The position numbers and the translations under genes were made by a program. From assembly GCA_963715895.1 (NCBI GenBank), contig OY970284.1, positions 5,456,001 through 5,520,000 on the forward strand: a DNA stretch of 64,000 nt, written 5' to 3'. The stretch's first letter is position 1. Every line of letters starts with the position of its first letter. This DNA comes from JADGNZ01 sp963715895. GTDB taxonomy: Bacteria; Acidobacteriota; Thermoanaerobaculia; Gp7-AA8. The notes beneath the pieces were generated by a model. The model was not told the DNA's origin and did no database searches. It was given only the letters and a program-made list of their open reading frames with translations. This document shows, piece by piece, positions 35,007 through 42,233 of the stretch.

Positions 35007-36374
35007 ATGAGTATCGATTCAATCATCAGCAAGCCTGTCCGCCGCGTGGGGATGATCTCCCTCGGCTGCCCCAAGAATCTCGTCGACAGCGAGATCATGC
35101 TCGGGCAACTCCGGGAGGAGTCCGAGGTCGAGATCACCAATGATCTCGACTCGGCGGACGTCGTGATCGTCAATACCTGCGGCTTCATCGACGCGGCCAA
35201 GCAGGAATCGATCGACACCATCCTCGAAGTCGCCGACCGCAAGGGGAAAGGCGTGCAGCGGCTCGTCGTGACCGGATGCATGGTCATGAAGTACCGCGCC
35301 GATCTGCAGCAGGCCATCCCGGAGATCGACGCCTTCGTCGGTCTCGATTCGCTCGAAGCGATCACGGCCGCCGTTACCGGCCGGATCGACGATGCCGCGC
35401 CGGCGAGGCGCAAGATGTCGGTGCGGTTGTACGAAGACCTGCCGCGGGTCCTGGCGCAGGGAACGGCGCACGCCTATCTGAAGGTCTCCGAGGGGTGCTC
35501 GAATCCGTGCACGTTCTGCGCGATTCCGCAGATGCGTGGAAAGTTCCGCAGCCGAGGCATCGAGTCATTGATTCGTGAAGCCCGGTCGCTCGAAGCGCAG
35601 GGGGTCAAAGAGCTCTGTCTCGTGGCCCAGGACACCACGCGCTACGGCGAAGACTTGTTTATAAACAACGGGCTGACCACCTTGGTCCGCACGCTCCTTT
35701 CCGAGACCGGCTTTCCGTGGATTCGATTCCTGTACGCCTATCCCGGCTCCATCGACTGGTCGCTCTTTGAGTTGATGGGGGAGGAGAAGCGCTTCGCTTC
35801 GTACTGTGACATCCCGCTGCAGCATGTGTCGGCCAGCGTTCTGAAGACGATGCGCCGTCCCGGATCGCCGGACGATTATCGAGCGATGGTGACGCGGATG
35901 CGCGAGCTGGTTCCGGACGTCTCGCTGCGTACGACGTTCATCACCGGCCACCCCGGCGAGACGCCGCGCGACTTCGGCGAGCTGTATGACTTCGTCGAGT
36001 GGGCTCAGTTCGATCAGATGGGAGCCTTCGTCTACTCCGCGGAAGAGGCCACCATCGCCGCGCGCATGCCCGGCCTCCCTTCGCGGAAGACCGCGGAACG
36101 CCGCCGCGAGAAACTGATGCAACTGCAGCAGGAGATCTCGCGCTCGCGTAACGAGGCCAAGCTCGGCCAGACCTTCGATGCTCTCATTACCGGCGTCTGC
36201 GCCGAGACCGAGCATCTGCTGGAAGGGCGCATCATCGGCCAGGCCCCCGAGATCGACGGCCGGCTCCTCATCAACGACGGCATCGACCTCCTGCCGGAGA
36301 CTCTGCCGGCCTTCGCCCGCGTGGCCATCACGGATGCCCATCCGTACGACCTGGTCGGCGCGATCGTCGGGTGA
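35007..36374 (+). CDS. rimO: Ribosomal protein S12 methylthiotransferase RimO
   Basis: 455 residues: MTTase N-terminal domain with SLGCPKNLVDSE and NTCGFI Cys, and a further Cys in VTGCM; radical SAM motif C-x3-C-x2-C in GCSNPCTFCAIPQMRG; and a C-terminal TRAM domain. PKNLVDSE and IPQMRG distinguish RimO from MiaB. Adds a methylthio group to an Asp of ribosomal protein S12. Convergent with the vapBC remnant: only 12 bp separate the stops. Confidence 0.97.
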   Translation: MSIDSIISKPVRRVGMISLGCPKNLVDSEIMLGQLREESEVEITNDLDSADVVIVNTCGFIDAAKQESIDTILEVADRKGKGVQRLVVTGCMVMKYRADLQQAIPEIDAFVGLDSLEAITAAVTGRIDDAAPARRKMSVRLYEDLPRVLAQGTAHAYLKVSEGCSNPCTFCAIPQMRGKFRSRGIESLIREARSLEAQGVKELCLVAQDTTRYGEDLFINNGLTTLVRTLLSETGFPWIRFLYAYPGSIDWSLFELMGEEKRFASYCDIPLQHVSASVLKTMRRPGSPDDYRAMVTRMRELVPDVSLRTTFITGHPGETPRDFGELYDFVEWAQFDQMGAFVYSAEEATIAARMPGLPSRKTAERRREKLMQLQQEISRSRNEAKLGQTFDALITGVCAETEHLLEGRIIGQAPEIDGRLLINDGIDLLPETLPAFARVAITDAHPYDLVGAIVG

Positions 36375-36386
36375 AGCGGGGCGCGG

Positions 36387-36578
36387 TCAGATCAGCGTCA
36401 AGTGGGCGATATCGCGGTCCAACTCCTGAGGTAGCCGCGGTCCCCGCAACCACTCATAGAGGACAACCGTGGGCACGATCAGCGGCTCGCCGGAGTCGAT
36501 GAGCTCAGTCATTCGGGACAGAGATCGCCGTTGGCCAGTCAGCGAGTTGATCAAAGCGGATGTGTCGATGACGATCAG
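36387..36578 (-). pseudogene. Truncated VapC-like PIN-domain toxin
   Basis: Only the first half of a PIN domain is present (about 64 residues versus roughly 130). It retains IVIDTSALI (first Asp) and VVLYEWLRGPR (Glu), then stops after LTLI, losing the second pair of acidic residues. The start seems to be CTG at 36578, overlapping the antitoxin stop as CTGA where ATGA would be expected. The truncation abuts rimO. Likely an inactivated toxin left by deletion; a longer functional version is not encoded in any frame here. Confidence 0.75.
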
Positions 36579-36868
36579 CGAGAGCCTCTTTGCGTTCCCC
36601 CGCGTCCGCCAGTGCGGCGGGCAGACCGTATCTCCGCAATTTCTTGTTCCACCTCGGCCTGTGGCCGCCTGGGAATTAACGGAACGAGGTCCCGAAGCAC
36701 ACGCAACTGCCGCAGGCGCTCCCTTTCGCTGAGCCGGCCAGTGGAGTCGTGGAACTCGGCGACCGCATCGCGGATGATCTGGCTCTTCGGTACCTTGAGC
36801 CGTTCGGAAGCGGAGTCCACCCGGCGTACGGTTGCGTCGTCCAGGGTGTATGTGACCTTCTTTACCAT
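36575..36868 (-). CDS. Ribbon-helix-helix antitoxin (VapB-like)
   Basis: 97 residues beginning MVKKVTYTLDDATVRRVD, a strand-helix-helix DNA-binding start, with KVPKSQIIRDAVAEF as the second helix. Acidic/basic C-terminal half would bind the toxin. It precedes and overlaps the truncated PIN gene, so it may now act only as an orphan repressor. A terminator for the TonB receptor gene lies upstream. Confidence 0.82.
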   Translation of the reverse strand: MVKKVTYTLDDATVRRVDSASERLKVPKSQIIRDAVAEFHDSTGRLSERERLRQLRVLRDLVPLIPRRPQAEVEQEIAEIRSARRTGGRGGTQRGSR

Positions 36869-36900
36869 ACCTAAACCATACTACCAGACGCCGTCTCGCC

Positions 36901-36933
36901 AAAAGAAAAGGCCACCCTCGAACGGGTGGCCTT
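36901..36933 (-). terminator. Intrinsic terminator of the TonB-receptor gene
   Basis: On the minus strand GGCCACCC-GTTCGA-GGGTGGCC is followed by TTTTCTTTT, 24 bp after the receptor stop. A strong, classic form. Confidence 0.9.
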
Positions 36934-36956
36934 CGTTTTCAATCGGGAGATTCGAA

Positions 36957-39900
36957 CTAGAAGATGACTTTCACCGCGAACTGCAGCTGACGCGGGTTGA
37001 CTTCGTTGGAGTAGGCCTGGGCAATACCGAACGTGTTCTGCTGATTTGCCGGTTGGCCAACCGGAGAGACGTTGTTGGTGAACTTCGTGATCGTGTACTT
37101 GTCGGTCGACGCCGTGTACGTGACGCGGAACAGGTCCTGATTGACCCCTGGGACGGAGTAGATGTTCTTGCCCAGCACGTTGAACATTTCGCCGATTAGT
37201 TGAAGCTGCGTGCCCCGCATGAGGTTGAAGGTCTTGGTGAGGCGAAGGTCGCCGTCATAGACGCTCGGCATGCGGAAGCTGTTACGGGTGATCAGGTGGC
37301 CGCCTTGTGCGGTCAGGAAGGCCGCAAACTGCGCCTTGGTCATGCCGCTGCCCTGGGTGATGTCGATGATCTGGCCGCTGGAGTTCACGAACACCGGGGT
37401 GAAGTTCGCGGCGACGCTGGTCTGGGCCTGGCCGGTGAGGCTGTTGGCCGTGCAGCCCGAGCAAGTGAAGCTGATGGCGGCGGTGTAGGGGAAGCCGCTG
37501 TGCCAGAACCCGACCGCGGAGGCCTGGAAGCCCCACGGGAGGCGATACACGATGTCGCCGACCCAACGATGCTTGACGTCGTTGTCGCCGATGCCTTCGC
37601 TCAGGCTGGGGTTGTTCGGGTCGATGAGGAAGGTCGTCGACGTGGAGCGCGTGTTCGTTTCGTCGTCGATGGACGCAGAGCGCGTGTAGCTGAGGTTCCA
37701 CGCCAGCTTCGAGTCGTTGATGGCCAGCTTGTGGAACTCGAGTGTGGCAGCGCGATACCACGCCTGCTCGTTGCTCGTGATCTCGCGGATGATGCCCAGG
37801 TCGGCGTACGGCCGCGCCGGGTTGGTCGAGCTGTTGTAGTCATAGACCGGCATGTTGCCGAGGACCACGCCGGTGTTGACGAGGTTGATGTTCTTTGTGC
37901 CCTGCACGTGTGTCAGCTTCGAGTAGACGCCGCTGATACCGGCGCTGTAGGTCTGGCTGAGTTGCTGTTCGAACTGGAGGCTCGAACGGAGGGCTTCCTG
38001 TGCCTGGTAGTCGGATCCGATGGTGACCAGGTTGGCGCTCAGTTTCGACTTCGCCAGGAAGTCGGCTGGGGTGAGGATGTTCGGATACGTCGGGCAGGGA
38101 TTCGTCGACGTTGTGGTGCAGGTGAAGGTGGTCGTCAACAGGGCACCGCTGATGCCCTGGATCGGCGAGGCCAGCAGGATGTCGGGCATGTACTCGAAGA
38201 ACTTGCCCGTGCCGCCGCGCAGAACGGAGCGGCCGTTGCCGAAGACGTCGTAGGCGAAGGACAGCCGCGGGGCGATGTTGTTCGTGTCGTCTTTGATCTG
38301 CGAGAGGAACTCCGGATGCTGCGGGAAGGCATTCGCCGACGGGCGCGGTGTCTTTTCAAGGTCGTAGCGAAGGCCGGCATCGATGGTCAGGCGCGGGCCG
38401 ACGTGGAAGCTGTCATTCGCGTAGTAGCCCCAGAGGTTGGTGTTCCACGCCACGTCACCGTTCTGCGGGCCGTAGGCCTGCTGGAACGTGTTCGGGGTGT
38501 TGTTGAGGAAGTTGGTCAGGTTGTTGAAGGCAAACATGCCCCCGGCAAAGCGCGGGAACGAGTCGAACAGGTGGCGGTGGAGCAGTTCGAAGCCCGCTTT
38601 GAGCGATTGCCCGTGCCATTGGTACTGAAGCGTTTCCTTGATCTGATACTTCTTCTCATCGGCCGTATTCGGGGTGGTGTCGGCGGCGCCGAAGAACTGG
38701 TTGGTTCCCCAGTTGATCGAGAACTCGGTGCCCGTGTTGGCGGCCGTTACCGGGCGCTGGTCCCGGCCGACCTGTCCGATGAACTGGTTGAACAGGTTGT
38801 TGCCGAGGACCGTGTCCCCTTCGAGAGCGACCTGGTAGAACTTGTCGACTTCGTTGGTCTGATTGAGGCCGAAGGTCGTCGTCGATCCACTGTCCGTCGT
38901 GTCGTACTTCGTGATGTTGTCGCGCAGAGAGAGGTGGGTCGTCGATCCCAGGTTATTGTCGAGCTTGACCAGATAGGTGTTGAGCTTGTTATCGATGTTG
39001 TAGTTCAGGCCTGACGCGTAGGGCTGGCCCACCGCTGTCTGGATCTTACTGAGCACGGCCGTCTGCTGCGCCGGGGTGAGCGCGAGGAACTGCGCGGACG
39101 TGCGCATGTCGCTTCCGATGATGACCGGCTGCGCCCGCTTCATCCCGTCGGCGTTGAGGAAGTAGAACAGCTTGTCGCGCACCAGCGGGCCGCCGACGTC
39201 AAATCCGGGCTGGTTGACGTCAATGGCCAGAAAACTATCGGAGATGGCCAGCGGGAAGTTGGTGCCGTTGATGTTGCTGTTGACGGTGAGCGGACGGGTA
39301 TCGGACCAGCTCTTCTTGCGGGTGAAGTAGAACAGCTCGCCGTCGAGCTCATTCGTGCCGCTCTTGGTGATGGCGTTGACCACCGCGCCCACGCCGCGTC
39401 CGTACTCGGCGTCGTACTGCGTGCGGATGACCTGGAACTCTTTGATGGCGGCCTGCGAGAACGTGAACGGAGGACGGGAGCCGCCGGTCTGCTGACCGAA
39501 AAAGTCGTTGTTCGAGCTGGCACCGTCGATGTTGTAGTCCGTCGACAGGGGCCGTGCGCCGTTCGCGGTGATCGATCCGTCGAACGAGGCGGTGCTGATG
39601 CCGGGTGTGAGGGCGGCCAGGGAGCGGAAGTCACGGCCCAGAAGTGGAAGGTTCGTGATCTGCTGGTTCGTGACCGACGCGGCCATGCCCGTACGCTCTG
39701 TATCGATGACCGGTGACACCGCCGAGACGGTGATCGATTCGGCCACCTGCGGCGAGATCTTCAGGTCCGCCCTGGTGTCGTTACCGAGAAGAACCGTCAC
39801 GGAGGGCAACGAGGCTTTTCCGAGTCCGGCAAGCTCCGCGTCGACGCGGTACTTTCCTGGCGGAAGAAGGTTGAACTGGTACGCACCGGTGTTGTCGGTC

Positions 39901-40094
39901 ACCGTGTTGCGGCTCAACCCGGTGTCGACGTTCGTCGCCGTCACCGTTACGCCCGGAAGCGCCGCTCCACTGGAGTCGGTGATGTGCCCGTTGATCGAGC
40001 CATTCGTGATGTTGACACCCTGGCCGAACGCGGCCACGGAAAGAATGCAGCACAGCAGCGCCATGAACAAAGTTCGTGCACGGTTTTGAAACAT
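36957..40094 (-). CDS. TonB-dependent receptor with carboxypeptidase-regulatory domain (Oar-like)
   Basis: 1045 residues from ATG 40094, preceded by AGGAGG six bases before it. Signal peptide to about residue 24 (VAAFGQ). Residues about 30-115 form a CarboxypepD_reg/Cna-B-like domain (GSINGHITDSSGAALPGVTV), then a plug domain (LTPGISTASFDG; GRGVGAVVNAITKSGTNELD) and a 22-stranded-type outer-membrane barrel ending in a terminal Phe (FAVKVIF). Such receptors are hallmark proteins of Acidobacteriota and take up large or glycan ligands, or act in surface organisation. Single gene with its own terminator. Confidence 0.95.
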   Translation of the reverse strand: MFQNRARTLFMALLCCILSVAAFGQGVNITNGSINGHITDSSGAALPGVTVTATNVDTGLSRNTVTDNTGAYQFNLLPPGKYRVDAELAGLGKASLPSVTVLLGNDTRADLKISPQVAESITVSAVSPVIDTERTGMAASVTNQQITNLPLLGRDFRSLAALTPGISTASFDGSITANGARPLSTDYNIDGASSNNDFFGQQTGGSRPPFTFSQAAIKEFQVIRTQYDAEYGRGVGAVVNAITKSGTNELDGELFYFTRKKSWSDTRPLTVNSNINGTNFPLAISDSFLAIDVNQPGFDVGGPLVRDKLFYFLNADGMKRAQPVIIGSDMRTSAQFLALTPAQQTAVLSKIQTAVGQPYASGLNYNIDNKLNTYLVKLDNNLGSTTHLSLRDNITKYDTTDSGSTTTFGLNQTNEVDKFYQVALEGDTVLGNNLFNQFIGQVGRDQRPVTAANTGTEFSINWGTNQFFGAADTTPNTADEKKYQIKETLQYQWHGQSLKAGFELLHRHLFDSFPRFAGGMFAFNNLTNFLNNTPNTFQQAYGPQNGDVAWNTNLWGYYANDSFHVGPRLTIDAGLRYDLEKTPRPSANAFPQHPEFLSQIKDDTNNIAPRLSFAYDVFGNGRSVLRGGTGKFFEYMPDILLASPIQGISGALLTTTFTCTTTSTNPCPTYPNILTPADFLAKSKLSANLVTIGSDYQAQEALRSSLQFEQQLSQTYSAGISGVYSKLTHVQGTKNINLVNTGVVLGNMPVYDYNSSTNPARPYADLGIIREITSNEQAWYRAATLEFHKLAINDSKLAWNLSYTRSASIDDETNTRSTSTTFLIDPNNPSLSEGIGDNDVKHRWVGDIVYRLPWGFQASAVGFWHSGFPYTAAISFTCSGCTANSLTGQAQTSVAANFTPVFVNSSGQIIDITQGSGMTKAQFAAFLTAQGGHLITRNSFRMPSVYDGDLRLTKTFNLMRGTQLQLIGEMFNVLGKNIYSVPGVNQDLFRVTYTASTDKYTITKFTNNVSPVGQPANQQNTFGIAQAYSNEVNPRQLQFAVKVIF

Positions 40095-40205
40095 AGAAAT
40101 CCTCCTGTCGTGACTTGGGCTTTGGGGGGACGTTGGATGTAGGCGTCTTTGTACACCACTTCGACACAAAACGAGTAGTGATTTAGTGAAATCGGCGTGA
40201 TACGC

Positions 40206-40240
40206 GCAAACCGGTTTTTTGAATCAAAAAAGCGGTTTGC
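40206..40240. repeat. 16-bp inverted repeat between rho and the TonB receptor
   Basis: GCAAACCGGTTTTTTG and its complement (15 of 16 matching) around AAT. On the minus strand the run of T before the loop makes an odd terminator; it lies 207 bp after rho and 112 bp before the receptor start, so it may be an operator or attenuator. The remaining 40.1-40.45 kb has no supported gene. Confidence 0.6.
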
Positions 40241-40447
40241 CGAACCGGCTGTTTCGGGTGCAAATCGTGACCTTTTCGGGCGAAAGGAGGACTGGCCCAC
40301 GACCTTGATTCGCCGGTTATGTCGAGTACCGGCCGTCACCGAGTACCGCGAGGTTGTGCTGCCCGCTCAGGGGCCTGCGCGGTAGAAACGTTCCTGCGCT
40401 ACGGCTGGCGGAGCCTTGGGCAACCAACGCTGCCGGCCGTGCCGGCC

Positions 40448-41812
40448 TCAGAAGCTTTTCAGGAAGGCATCGTTCGAGGAGAACTTCTGCAGCCGTTCCA
40501 GGAGCATCTTCATGGCATTCAGCGGATCGGTCCCGGCCAGGGCGCGGCGCAGCGTGTGCGTCTTCGGCAGCACGGTTGGCGGAAGGAGCTTCTCCTCTTT
40601 GCGCGTGCCGGTCTGGGCGATGTTGATGGCCGGGAAGATGCGCCGCTCGAACAGGCCGCGGTCGAGCACGATCTCGGTGTTTCCCGTTCCCTTGAACTCC
40701 TGAAAGATCACTTCGTCCATGCGCGAGCCGGTGTCGACCAGCGCCGTGGCGATGATCGTCAGCGAGCCCCAGTCCTCGGCGTTGCGCGCCGCGCCGAAGA
40801 AGCGCCGCGGCTTCTCCATCGTCCGCGCGTCGATGCCGCCGGAGAGAATCTTCCCCGAGCCTCGCTGCTCGTTGTTGTATGCGCGCGACATGCGCGTGAT
40901 CGAGTCGCAGAGGATGACCACGTCCTGCTTCATCTCCACCAGGCGCCGCGCCCGTTCGAGCACGACCTCGGCGATCTGGATGTGGTTCTCCGCCGTTTCG
41001 TCGGAGCTCGAGGCCACCACTTCGCCCTTGGCCACCGAACGCCGGAAGTCGGTGACTTCCTCCGGACGCTCGTCGACCAGTAGAACGAAGAGGACCACCT
41101 CGGGATGATTGAGGTTGAGGCCGTGGGCGATGTCTTTCAGCAGCGTGGTCTTGCCGGCCTTCGGCGGCGCGACGATGAGGCAACGCTGTCCTTTGCCGAG
41201 CGGCGAGAGAAGGTCGATCACGCGCGTAGTCAGACGCTCCGGCTCGGTCTCGAGCTTGAACACCTCATTCGGATCGATCGAGATCAGCTCGGAGAACGGA
41301 CGGCGCGATTCGCGATACTCCTCCAGCGGCATCCCTTCGACGGCCTCGAGGCCGACGAACTCCAGGTTGTTGCCCGCGCGCCGCGCGCTGCCGGTCAGGA
41401 GCAGACCCGGTTGCAGGTGCAAGCGCTCGATGACCGGGCGGGGGACGATGGCGTCGCCCTGTGTCGGAACGTAATTGTTCGCCGGCTGCACGAGGAGGCC
41501 CGTACCGTTCGGCTTGATCCAGAGCACGCCCGAGACCGGGGCCAGCTCGCCGGCCGGAAGATCGATCGGCGGCCCCTGGGAAGGCTCACCGGAGTAGCCC
41601 GGGTGGCCACCGCGGCGGCGGGAACGATTGCGCCGGCGACGGCCGGCACCTCCGCCTTGACCATCATTAAAGGAGGGTTGTTGGTCGCCGTTGATGGCGA
41701 CGTTGCCGTTTGGCTGGCCCTGCGGGGCGACGTTTCCCGGGTTCTCGCCGGGTGCGCCCGCTCGCCGTCTGCGCCTGCGGCGCTTACGCGGTTGTCGATT
41801 GTCTGGCGTCAT
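40448..41812 (-). CDS. rho: Transcription termination factor Rho
   Basis: 454 residues. The canonical helical N-domain is replaced by an Arg/Gly-rich disordered segment (about 1-80, RKRRRRRRRAG and RRRRNRSRRRGGH). A cold-shock RNA-binding domain follows (GVLWIKPNGTGLLVQP), then the ATPase core with Walker A APPKAGKTTLL, Walker B VILCDSITRMSRAYN and the Q/R-loop in DRGLFERRIFPAINI. Hexameric RNA translocase that ends transcription. The first codons (DNRQPRK) are encoded by GACAATCGACAACC, close to the 7-bp repeat unit. Confidence 0.97.
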   Translation of the reverse strand: MTPDNRQPRKRRRRRRRAGAPGENPGNVAPQGQPNGNVAINGDQQPSFNDGQGGGAGRRRRNRSRRRGGHPGYSGEPSQGPPIDLPAGELAPVSGVLWIKPNGTGLLVQPANNYVPTQGDAIVPRPVIERLHLQPGLLLTGSARRAGNNLEFVGLEAVEGMPLEEYRESRRPFSELISIDPNEVFKLETEPERLTTRVIDLLSPLGKGQRCLIVAPPKAGKTTLLKDIAHGLNLNHPEVVLFVLLVDERPEEVTDFRRSVAKGEVVASSSDETAENHIQIAEVVLERARRLVEMKQDVVILCDSITRMSRAYNNEQRGSGKILSGGIDARTMEKPRRFFGAARNAEDWGSLTIIATALVDTGSRMDEVIFQEFKGTGNTEIVLDRGLFERRIFPAINIAQTGTRKEEKLLPPTVLPKTHTLRRALAGTDPLNAMKMLLERLQKFSSNDAFLKSF

Positions 41813-42038
41813 GCGAACTCATAAAACAACCTTGGGTTATTGATTACCTTCGAGTCTGGCCGGAAAGCCGACGATCAGGGCGGAGAAAACCATTCTCTGG
41901 AACGCCCGGCGGGATGCCTTACTGAGATCGTCGCACGAAAGGTGCGGGACGTAGTATGGGGAAGGTCGTTTGGAAATGCAAGGGGGATGTGGGGTGGGGG
42001 TGTAGAAGGTTGGGAGCCGGGGGTCGGAGCCGGGAGAT

Positions 42039-42187
42039 GACGGTTGTCGGTTATCGGTTATCGGTTGTCGGGCTCCGGACCAGGATCGAAGTGATGTTGA
42101 CTCTCCCTGCCCCAACTCCGTCCGACCCCCGACCCCCGATAACCGATAACCGATAACCGATAACCGATAACCGATAACCCACAACCC
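42039..42187. repeat. 7-bp-unit palindromic repeat, longest copy
   Basis: Left arm of four units (GGTTGTCGGTTATCGGTTAT and on), about 70-bp centre, right arm with five GATAACC units and a CCACAACCCACC tail. It fills the rho/kinase divergent gap. The rest of 41.81-42.23 kb shows no gene. Confidence 0.9.
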
Positions 42188-42233
42188 ACCCCCACCCCGC
42201 CCCCACTTGTGCCAAAATGCACAACTCCATCAC

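Noticed and set aside
37200..39014. 604-codon open frame opposite the TonB receptor
   Set aside because: Composition follows the complementary strand's codon pattern; the receptor on the minus strand has clear domains.
40317..40447. SRP or other structured RNA downstream of rho
   Set aside because: GC-rich and foldable, but the GNRA-capped GUCAGG/AGCAG core of SRP RNA is absent on both strands.
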